DNA from: Sulfurovaceae bacterium
Lineage (GTDB): Bacteria > Campylobacterota > Campylobacteria > Campylobacterales > Sulfurovaceae
Direction of reading: 5' to 3'
NCBI GenBank assembly: GCA_029933395.1
Contig: JAOZOG010000015.1
Coordinates: forward strand, 11,954 to 19,608
DNA length: 7,655 nucleotides
Shown here: positions 1 to 5,586 of the stretch, piece by piece
Position numbering within the stretch: the first letter of the stretch is position 1
Layout of the letters: each line of letters opens with the position of its first letter
Program-made: the position numbers and the translations under genes
The notes under the pieces: model-generated
What the model was told of the DNA's origin: nothing
The model's database searches: none
Seen by the model: the letters and a program-made list of their open reading frames with translations, nothing else

Positions 1-240
1 TTTTTCATTATTCCTCACAAAAAGATTGATAATGGATGGAATCCTCCCGATAGATGTCTGGAGTTTTTTGTCCTCGAATATTGTGAGGAGATATTGGACA
101 TACCTCTATTTGTGATAGAGCAGGCTGCTTATACCGACGAAGGCATAGAGGTGGAGCTGAGAAATCTCGAAGACTGGATGATCGGTGAAGATTGGTATCT
201 TAACCTGTTCAGACTCTCGAACTATGCGCGTGCATCATAG
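1..240 (+). CDS. 3' end of an unrecognised protein gene (partial)
   Basis: Frame 1 is open from the window edge to a TAG at 238-240 and gives 79 residues. The start lies outside the window. I do not recognise the family. The fragment is acidic and rich in aromatic residues (for example EFFVLEYCEE and NLEDWMIGEDWYLNLF). It shows no membrane segment, no repeat and no catalytic motif I can name, so it looks like the C-terminal end of a soluble protein. The ankyrin gene begins only 9 bp after its stop, and the stop codon overlaps that gene's ribosome binding site. The two are therefore probably cotranscribed and perhaps functionally linked. Codon use resembles the genes downstream. I am confident that it is coding and make no claim about function. 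Confidence 0.7.
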   Translation, partial: FFIIPHKKIDNGWNPPDRCLEFFVLEYCEEILDIPLFVIEQAAYTDEGIEVELRNLEDWMIGEDWYLNLFRLSNYARAS

Positions 241-249
241 GGGTAGCGT

Positions 250-672
250 ATGACAGCACCATTGGATAATAAAAGATATCGATTTGCCCGAGAGAGGAGG
301 CCGGTTTTGGGTTTTATGCAAACCGTGAAAAGAAACTGTCGACTCGAGCGGACACTGATGAAATGGGCAGATGTCCATGCGAGAGATGACTCGGGGTACA
401 CCGCACTCTACTGGGCGATATACCATAACAATATGTACAATATTCGCCTACTGCTCGATTTTGGCTCCACTCTGGATGTCAGCACTTCGCTCAAAGCACC
501 ATTCTGGGCGATTGATTGTGGGCATCTGGATATCGTTCGATACTTTCTTGAAAAAGGAATCGACTCTGATATCGAACATCAGGGCAAAACACTGCTCGAG
601 TATGCCAAGAGTATAAAATCCGAAATTATTATCAGGTATCTTCAAGAGCAAAAAAAGGAACAGCATCTATAA
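250..672 (+). CDS. Small ankyrin-repeat protein
   Basis: This is a 140-residue protein with no signal peptide or membrane segment, so it should be cytoplasmic. Residues about 47-134 form two good ankyrin units and a weaker third: DSGYTALYWAI...NIRLLLDFGS, then APFWAIDCGHLDIVRYFLEKG, then GKTLLEYAKS...IRYLQEQ. The characteristic TALxxA, GHLDIVRxLLExG and GKTLLEYA elements are visible. Residues 1-46 are basic and probably carry a degenerate capping repeat. Ankyrin repeats bind other proteins, and the partner is not evident. The ATG at 250 is preceded by AGGGG at 239-243 with a 6-nt gap, which supports this start. In Campylobacter a small ankyrin protein (Cj1386) accompanies catalase and helps it acquire haem, but the fragment upstream here does not look like catalase. 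Small ankyrin proteins can also act as immunity partners of toxins; nothing here proves that. Confidence 0.85.
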   Translation: MTAPLDNKRYRFARERRPVLGFMQTVKRNCRLERTLMKWADVHARDDSGYTALYWAIYHNNMYNIRLLLDFGSTLDVSTSLKAPFWAIDCGHLDIVRYFLEKGIDSDIEHQGKTLLEYAKSIKSEIIIRYLQEQKKEQHL

Positions 673-674
673 AA

Positions 675-689
675 TGATAATGGTTATCA
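675..689 (+). promoter_or_regulatory. Fur box upstream of the outer-membrane barrel gene
   Basis: TGATAATGGTTATCA matches the 7-1-7 Fur consensus TGATAATnATTATCA at 13 of 14 defined positions (G instead of A in the right arm). It starts 2 bp after the ankyrin stop and lies 28 bp upstream of the best -10 hexamer. Repression by iron-loaded Fur of the barrel gene downstream is the likely reading. Its centre would fall near -48 of the predicted start, slightly far for simple occlusion, so an additional upstream promoter or Fur polymerisation is possible. Confidence 0.75.
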
Positions 690-704
690 CTTTCAAGTGA
701 AAGT
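689..704. repeat. Inverted repeat between Fur box and -10 element
   Basis: ACTTTCAAGTGAAAGT consists of perfect 6-bp arms around a 4-nt centre. It begins on the last base of the Fur box and covers where a -35 element would be. It could be a second operator or a small hairpin ending the ankyrin transcript, but no T-tract follows, so a rho-independent terminator is unlikely. Confidence 0.45.
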
Positions 705-717
705 AAATAATCTAAAA

Positions 718-723
718 TATAAT
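718..723 (+). promoter_or_regulatory. Predicted -10 element for the barrel gene
   Basis: A perfect TATAAT lies 43 bp upstream of the ATG at 767, in an AT-rich stretch. No good -35 hexamer sits 16-18 bp upstream, which is common for sigma-70 promoters of Campylobacterota. Transcription would begin near 730. Confidence 0.55.
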
Positions 724-766
724 GCGGCACTATCGAAACGATAAATATTAAAAAAAGAGGTTAAAG

Positions 767-1726
767 ATGACAGATAGAAGAAAAACATATCTCACACCCC
801 TGTTGGTGGCTGCAGGTATCAATTGTGCGCAGGCAGACACAATGCCCGGTATTTACAGTATGGGTGGTGCAATGATACTTCCCGAAGGGAAACTGATGGC
901 TGCTTATGGATATATCGGATTTACGAGAGAAAATATGTATGACGGCACACAGGAGAGGCCCAATATGCAGCATCTCGATGCCAGGGCAAATGTAAATATC
1001 CTGGCACTGCGCTATGGAATGCACAAGGATTTCGACTTCAGAATACTGCTTCCCTACAAGAGTATCGAGGCGACTGCCCAGCTGGGACCGAACAATGTGG
1101 CTATCGACAACAACGGTATTGGCGATATGGTAGTTATGGGGCGATATGTTTTGAAGCATATGGCAGAAGATGACTACCAGCTTTCACTTGGTTTTGGTAT
1201 CAAGCTGCCGACTGGATCGACAGACAAGGGCTTTAAAGTGGCGCCGCCATTTGCGCAGAATACCAATACACCCCTGCCGACACAGATGGGTACCGGAAGA
1301 GAAGAGTATAAGGCGGAGCTGGGGTTCTCGAAAGATTTCGGGAGTATGCGCCTGGATGCGCTGACGATGTACACCTACCGTCCTCTTGCCGAACATGAGT
1401 ATGATTTTGGCAATGAAATCGCCTACGATATCTCATTGATGGCAGAGGTAACGGATCAGATCAATGTCGGGCTGGAGTACAACGGTAAATACAATACCTC
1501 AACGAACATGGGCGATGATACCAATCCGGTACTCAGGGAGAAACTTCCTTTTAAGGCATTTAGCGGAAGTGTCGGGTATATCACGCCGGAGATACAGTAT
1601 TTGCCTTTTGGTAAGCCAAAGATCCATTTGAGTGTCGGAGTATCTTTTCTTGCGCATTACAATGTCAAAGAGTATCAGCCGCTTGAGAAGCGACGTGTAC
1701 TTGTGAGATTTGGATACCTGTTTTAA
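767..1726 (+). CDS. Outer-membrane beta-barrel protein, MetA-pathway (Phenol_MetA_deg-like) type
   Basis: This 319-residue protein has an N-terminal export signal (RRK, then a short hydrophobic stretch at residues 9-18, with likely cleavage after A-Q-A at 21-23). The rest alternates polar and hydrophobic residues in beta-strand fashion and ends in a strand closing on phenylalanine (RVLVRFGYLF), the usual barrel-assembly signature. Segments such as GIGDMVVMGRYVL, LSLGFGIKLPTGSTDKG and KAELGFSKDFG resemble the family named after a phenol-degradation pathway, whose members are generally uncharacterised outer-membrane channels. No phenol-degradation gene is present, so that name should not be read as function. 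AGAGG at 756-760, 6 nt before the ATG, supports the start. A Fur box upstream and a second one before the ABC operon suggest that it supplies the outer-membrane step of that importer. There is no TonB box or plug domain, so passive diffusion is more likely. Confidence 0.75.
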   Translation: MTDRRKTYLTPLLVAAGINCAQADTMPGIYSMGGAMILPEGKLMAAYGYIGFTRENMYDGTQERPNMQHLDARANVNILALRYGMHKDFDFRILLPYKSIEATAQLGPNNVAIDNNGIGDMVVMGRYVLKHMAEDDYQLSLGFGIKLPTGSTDKGFKVAPPFAQNTNTPLPTQMGTGREEYKAELGFSKDFGSMRLDALTMYTYRPLAEHEYDFGNEIAYDISLMAEVTDQINVGLEYNGKYNTSTNMGDDTNPVLREKLPFKAFSGSVGYITPEIQYLPFGKPKIHLSVGVSFLAHYNVKEYQPLEKRRVLVRFGYLF

Positions 1727-1762
1727 TGATATTTGATTATTTAAATGATAATTAATATCATT
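1725..1762. repeat. Long inverted repeat spanning the Fur region upstream of the ABC operon
   Basis: AATGATATT (1725-1733) is the exact reverse complement of AATATCATT (1754-1762), with 20 nt between. The spacer holds another half-site, AATGATAATT (1744-1753), which pairs with the same right arm to make the Fur box. The region therefore offers three Fur-type half-sites and may bind more than one dimer. Confidence 0.5.
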
Positions 1763-1772
1763 GTGCTAAAAT
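1745..1772 (+). promoter_or_regulatory. Predicted extended -10 promoter of the importer operon
   Basis: TGCTAAAAT at 1764-1772 is an extended -10 element. ATGATA at 1745-1750, 16 bp upstream of the hexamer, fits the -35 consensus at 4 of 6 positions and lies within the Fur palindrome. Transcription would start near 1779, leaving a leader of about 18 nt, mostly ribosome binding site, so no riboswitch can fit. Confidence 0.6.
1746..1760 (+). promoter_or_regulatory. Fur box overlapping the ABC-operon promoter
   Basis: TGATAATTAATATCA matches TGATAATnATTATCA at 13 of 14 defined positions. It covers the -35 region of the predicted promoter (-10 at 1767-1772), an ideal place for a repressor. This is the strongest regulatory evidence in the window and places the importer operon under probable iron control. 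Confidence 0.78.
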
Positions 1773-1796
1773 AACGAAAATTTTCTGGAGGATAGA

Positions 1797-2810
1797 ATGA
1801 AGAAATTACTTTTACTGCTCTTTGTGTTGCTGACCTTTTCCTTTGCGGACGGCAAAATGGAAAAGATCGTCATCGCCGGACCTGCTGCCAATGTGTCGCA
1901 TCCTGTATTCAAAATGATAGAGGACGGTGCGCTCAAAGCATACGCCGACAAAATCGAATTCAAATTGTGGAAAAACCCTGATCAGCTTCGCGCGATGATC
2001 ATCAACAAAGAGGTAGATTTCGTAGCGATACCTACCAATGTCGCCTCGATTCTGTATAACAAAAAGCAGCCTGTCAAGATGCTGAATGTTTCGGTATGGG
2101 GCATTTTGAAAATTCTTGTCAGAGATGAGAAGATCAAGCATCTCGAAGACCTCAAAGGGTCGGAGCTCGTTGTTCCCTGGAGAGGCGATATGCCCGATAT
2201 TGTCCTGCGGTCCATCATGAAGAAAAAAGGGCTCTCGAAAGAGGATATCAAGCTCATTTATGTCTCCAATCCGATGGATGCGGCACAACAGCTCATTATG
2301 AGAAGAGCGGACAATATTCTGCTCCCGGAACCCGCTGCCTCAATGGTGCTTAGAAAAACAAAATCGTTCCCTATCAGCATCGTTGCCCCGACTGTCTTCA
2401 GGGGTATCGATCTGCAGAAAGAGTGGGGAGAAGTCTACAAGAGGTCGGCGAAGATTCCCCAGGCAGGTATGGCGGTTGTCGGGGAGATGATAGAGAAAAA
2501 AGAGATTGTCAAAAAGTTTGAAGAGGCATATGCTGATGCGATGGAGTGGTACAAGGGGCATCCCAAAGAGGCCGGAGAGCTGGTCGTCAAATATGTAGAG
2601 ATGTTCAATGTCGATGCGATCTCAGACTCTGCAGGGCAGGTACAGCTCGATGTCAAAAAGGCTGTCGACTCCAGGGATGAGCTGGAGTTTTTCTTTGGTG
2701 TGCTTAGAGAGGAGAACCCCAAGATTATCGGAGGGAGTATTCCGGATATCGCATTTTATATCCAGGGTGATACAGATACGACAACAGCAGATGAAAATCT
2801 TTCCAGATAG
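1797..2810 (+). CDS. NitT/TauT-type (NMT1-like) ABC transporter substrate-binding protein
   Basis: This 337-residue periplasmic protein should capture the substrate and deliver it to the permease encoded next. Residues 1-17 are a clear signal peptide (MKK, a run of leucines, likely cleavage after SFA); there is no lipobox cysteine, so it is free rather than a lipoprotein. The mature part has the two-lobed NMT1/SsuA-like pattern: a first strand KIVIAGPAANVSHP, the domain-1 motif VDFVAIPTNVASILYN, the crossover region around LKGSELVVPWRGDMPD, and the late motif ILLPEPAASMVL. Family members bind nitrate, taurine or alkanesulfonates, bicarbonate, thiamine precursors or other small organics; the ligand cannot be assigned from sequence. 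The C-terminal tail is short, polar and rich in D/T. GGAGG at 1787-1791, 5 nt before the ATG, supports the start. It is first in an operon behind a Fur box, which points to a metal-related substrate (inference). Confidence 0.85.
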   Translation: MKKLLLLLFVLLTFSFADGKMEKIVIAGPAANVSHPVFKMIEDGALKAYADKIEFKLWKNPDQLRAMIINKEVDFVAIPTNVASILYNKKQPVKMLNVSVWGILKILVRDEKIKHLEDLKGSELVVPWRGDMPDIVLRSIMKKKGLSKEDIKLIYVSNPMDAAQQLIMRRADNILLPEPAASMVLRKTKSFPISIVAPTVFRGIDLQKEWGEVYKRSAKIPQAGMAVVGEMIEKKEIVKKFEEAYADAMEWYKGHPKEAGELVVKYVEMFNVDAISDSAGQVQLDVKKAVDSRDELEFFFGVLREENPKIIGGSIPDIAFYIQGDTDTTTADENLSR

Positions 2811-2823
2811 GAGATAGTCGATA

Positions 2824-3606
2824 GTGAAATACCTCTTGAAAATACTCAAAGACTTCCCTGCCTATCTCTGGAGCGGCTGGGGAGCAGTTGCCAGTATTCT
2901 GCTTTTTGTTGCATTGTGGGATGTGGGAAATCAAGTCTATGGTGATTTGATACTCCCTTCACCTCTCGAAACATTCTCTACACTCAAAGTGCTTTTTTCT
3001 CAACCCGACTTTATGGAAAATCTGCAAATCACCATACACCGAGCCGTAGTAGGATTTGGTTTTTCACTTCTGGTGGGTACGGTACTGGGCTTGATGGCAG
3101 GCTTTTTTGTCACAGCTTCTATCGTGAGTCGCCCTATCGTAACCATATTGATGGGGATGCCGCCGATTGCCTGGATAGTCCTGGCGATGATATGGTTTGG
3201 GATGGGTGATATGACGGTTGAGTTCACTGTGGTGGTCAGCTCTCTTCCTATCGTTTTTGTCGGAGCGCTGCAGGGAACACGGACACTTGAGGACAAGTTC
3301 GAGGAGATGGCGGATATCTTCAAGGTGCCTCCGGTGATGAAGTTTCTGGATATCTATCTTCCGCATATCTTCTCCTATGTTTTTCCTGCATGGGTATCGG
3401 CATTGGGGATGGCATGGAAGATCGTCGTGATGGCGGAGCTTCTGGCTACCAGCGATGGTTTGGGGGCTGCACTTGCTATGGCAAGAAGCCAGCTCGATAC
3501 TGTGACGGCACTTGCCATTGTGGCGGTGATGGTAGGGATACTGATGGCGATAGAGTATATTTTCCTTGAGCCTGTCAAGAGGGAGGTGGAAAAATGGCGC
3601 GATTGA
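2824..3606 (+). CDS. NitT/TauT-type ABC transporter permease
   Basis: This 260-residue inner-membrane protein forms the translocation channel, presumably as a homodimer since only one permease gene is present. About six membrane segments are visible (roughly residues 20-36, 74-95, 99-124, 132-149, 185-207 and 227-247). LILPSPLETFSTL at 42-54 is the usual lead-in of this family. The cytoplasmic EAA loop, which docks on the ATPase, is at 161-180 (EMADIFKVPP...DIYLP). Length is normal for SsuC/TauC-like permeases. The start is GTG at 2824, with AGGAG at 2809-2813 about 10 nt upstream overlapping the previous stop. The gap to the binding-protein gene is 13 bp, and the 3' end overlaps the ATPase gene by 13 nt. 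Confidence 0.9.
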   Translation: MKYLLKILKDFPAYLWSGWGAVASILLFVALWDVGNQVYGDLILPSPLETFSTLKVLFSQPDFMENLQITIHRAVVGFGFSLLVGTVLGLMAGFFVTASIVSRPIVTILMGMPPIAWIVLAMIWFGMGDMTVEFTVVVSSLPIVFVGALQGTRTLEDKFEEMADIFKVPPVMKFLDIYLPHIFSYVFPAWVSALGMAWKIVVMAELLATSDGLGAALAMARSQLDTVTALAIVAVMVGILMAIEYIFLEPVKREVEKWRD

Positions 3607-4331
3607 AAGTAGAAAATCTAAACTTCTCTTTTGGGTACGAAACGATTCTGGATCATATCGATTTTGAAGTCAACGAGGGGGAGGTGGTCTCCATCGTGGG
3701 TCCCAGCGGTGGAGGAAAAACGACACTGCTGAGACTTTGTGCAGGTTTGCTGGATCGACAGGAGGGCAAGATAGAAAACAGTTTCGAGAGCCAATCTGTC
3801 GCTTTTCAGGACCCGCGCCTGCTACCCTGGAAAAATGTCATAGACAATATCGCTTTTGGGCTCAAGGCAATGGGCGTTTCCGCCAATGAAAGAGTAAAAA
3901 GGGCTACCGATATTGCCCTGAGATTCGATCTTGAAGAGAGTGATTTTGATAAGTTCCCCAAAGAGCTTAGCGGTGGGATGAGTCAAAGGGTATCATTTGC
4001 CAGGGCGTTGGTCACCAAACCCAAACTACTCTTTCTGGATGAACCTTTCTCTGCACTGGATATCGGCCTCAAAAGAGAGTTGCAAAACCATGTCGTTGAG
4101 TTGATCGAAAAAAAGGAGATCACCATCTTTTTTATCACCCATGACATTATGGAGGCGATCCGGCTCAGTGACAAAATTCTCCTGCTGGCTCCCGATCCCG
4201 GAAGAGTAGTGAAAACATTCGAATTTGATATGCCACAATCCCAAAGAGATGATGAGTATGTCTATAATCAGACAGCGAATCTGCTTGGCGACAGAGAGAT
4301 CATAGAGACATTTGAACTGGAGTTTAAATAA
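3594..4331 (+). CDS. NitT/TauT-type ABC transporter ATP-binding protein
   Basis: This 245-residue cytoplasmic ATPase powers the importer. All nucleotide-binding motifs are intact: Walker A GPSGGGKTT at 36-44, Q-loop Q72 in the FQDPRLLPW form typical of the nitrate/taurine/sulfonate branch, signature LSGGMSQR at 125-132, Walker B LLFLDEP at 145-151, D-loop SALD at 153-156, and switch histidine H183. The C-terminal 50 residues are a short helical extension without a recognisable regulatory domain. The ATG lies inside the permease gene (13-nt overlap), preceded by GGAGG at 3582-3586 with 7-nt spacing, so the two are translationally coupled. The stop shares a base with the next start (TAATG). Confidence 0.95.
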   Translation: MARLKVENLNFSFGYETILDHIDFEVNEGEVVSIVGPSGGGKTTLLRLCAGLLDRQEGKIENSFESQSVAFQDPRLLPWKNVIDNIAFGLKAMGVSANERVKRATDIALRFDLEESDFDKFPKELSGGMSQRVSFARALVTKPKLLFLDEPFSALDIGLKRELQNHVVELIEKKEITIFFITHDIMEAIRLSDKILLLAPDPGRVVKTFEFDMPQSQRDDEYVYNQTANLLGDREIIETFELEFK

Positions 4332-5563
4332 TGGCAGCGACAAAACATTACGAATCCTATCCTGAAGGCGATTTCCCCATTTATCTGGCATACGGTTTCC
4401 GTCCGGCATTTCTGCTTATGGCTCCCTATATGGTGCTCTCCATCGTGTTATGGGGACTTTACTACAGTGGCTACATCACCCTGCCGTTCATCGGCGATAC
4501 TCTCTCCTGGCATATCTATGAGATGCTTTTTGGGGTGGGCTTTCTTGGAATGGCTGCTTTTATTTTCACAGGGGCTCCTGAACTCTATCCCGGTACGGTA
4601 CCTATCGTCGGTAAAACATTGAAAAATATTATGCTGCTCTGGATTGCAGGCAGGGCGGCATTCTGGCTGATGGATATCATCACGCCATATCCTGCCGCAG
4701 TGATCAATGTGGTCCTCTTTGCGTGGTTGACTCTGCTGGTAGTCAAGCCGATATTCAAAGATCCGGCAAAAAGACATGTAAGTATCGCATATGGATTTGT
4801 TGCCGTTCAGCTTGCGCAGATCTGGTTTTACCTCTCTGTGCTTGGCTTTGCCGATACACCGGCTCTGGCTATACTCAAAATAAGTCTGGGTATTTTTTTG
4901 GTGTTGATACTGCTCTCCATCAGAAGGGTCAATATCGAGGCGGTCAATGAGATCATTGAGCTTGAGGGGAAGAGTGAGGAGATCTTTTTTGCAAGGCCTC
5001 CGGCATACAATCTGACGATGTTTATGATCGCTCTCTTTACAACACTGGAGTTTTTTTATCCGGACAACCGTGTAGTGGGCTGGATCGCTTTGGCTGCGGG
5101 AGCAGCCAGTCTTGGAATCCTGAATGATTTTATCGCCTATGACGAAGAGAATATTCTAGGAAAGAGATTGATTCGTGCTTTGATCACCGTACCGGTGCTG
5201 ATCTCTATCGGATATGGTTTGATAGGCTGGAATTATCTCTCAGGACTTCACTATAACAATGGAGATTTTCTGCATGTTCTTACCAGCGGCGCCTGGACAC
5301 TCTCCTTCTATCTTGTGATGATCGTCGTTACGATCGTTCATACAGGAAGAGATATCTCCCGGGAGAGAAGTAGCTGGGTTTGTCTGAGTATCTTCCTGAT
5401 TTTAGTGGCAACAGGACTCAGGACGGCAGTCGCATTCTATCCGGAATATTCAAGCTCACTCTATATGGGTTCGGTCATCGTTTGGAGTTTGCCGTTTGTG
5501 ATCTATATTGTCATCTATTTCAAATGGCTTTTGACTCCAAGAGTAGATGGATTGCCGGGGTAG
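4331..5563 (+). CDS. Divergent NnrS-like polytopic membrane protein
   Basis: This 410-residue inner-membrane protein has about 11-12 hydrophobic segments. Family landmarks are AYGFRPAFLL at 20-29, WHIYEMLFG at 60-68, an FTGAPELYPG segment at 79-88, GRAAF at 107-111, and HVLTSGAW (H315) with a terminal HTGR at 337-340. NnrS proteins contain haem and copper and are linked to nitric-oxide metabolism or NO stress. This copy is unusual: the second histidine of the typical WHxHEM motif is Tyr63, and the GGR-P-FT motif expected after the middle helices is replaced by an RRVNIEAVNEII stretch. It may therefore have a changed metal site or role. Its ATG overlaps the ATPase stop by one base, with GGAG at 4319-4322 as ribosome binding site. 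It is thus made with the importer and may process or sense the imported compound, or act as an extra membrane component (inference). No nitrite, NO or N2O reductase gene is in the window. Confidence 0.8.
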   Translation: MAATKHYESYPEGDFPIYLAYGFRPAFLLMAPYMVLSIVLWGLYYSGYITLPFIGDTLSWHIYEMLFGVGFLGMAAFIFTGAPELYPGTVPIVGKTLKNIMLLWIAGRAAFWLMDIITPYPAAVINVVLFAWLTLLVVKPIFKDPAKRHVSIAYGFVAVQLAQIWFYLSVLGFADTPALAILKISLGIFLVLILLSIRRVNIEAVNEIIELEGKSEEIFFARPPAYNLTMFMIALFTTLEFFYPDNRVVGWIALAAGAASLGILNDFIAYDEENILGKRLIRALITVPVLISIGYGLIGWNYLSGLHYNNGDFLHVLTSGAWTLSFYLVMIVVTIVHTGRDISRERSSWVCLSIFLILVATGLRTAVAFYPEYSSSLYMGSVIVWSLPFVIYIVIYFKWLLTPRVDGLPG

Positions 5564-5586
5564 AGAAGAGAGCTTCCCCTGGAGGT

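Noticed and set aside
1..240. Catalase as the partner of the ankyrin protein, by analogy with Campylobacter katA-Cj1386
   Set aside because: The visible C-terminal 79 residues do not resemble a catalase C-terminus.
767..850. Lipoprotein signal at Cys20 of the barrel protein
   Set aside because: The residues before the cysteine (G-I-N-C) do not fit a lipobox, and A-Q-A just after it is a good ordinary cleavage site.
761..1159. Minus-strand frame opposite the barrel gene
   Set aside because: It is a shadow of a gene with signal peptide, ribosome binding site and a C-terminal barrel signature.
767..1726. Phenol-degradation function suggested by the 'MetA-pathway' family name
   Set aside because: The family name is historical, and no aromatic-degradation genes are present. 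Only the beta-barrel character is supported.
5557..5579. GGGG...CCCC dyad with an inner GAAG/CTTC stem at the convergent junction, considered as a bidirectional terminator
   Set aside because: The arms are short and asymmetric, and neither strand has a T-tract after the stem.
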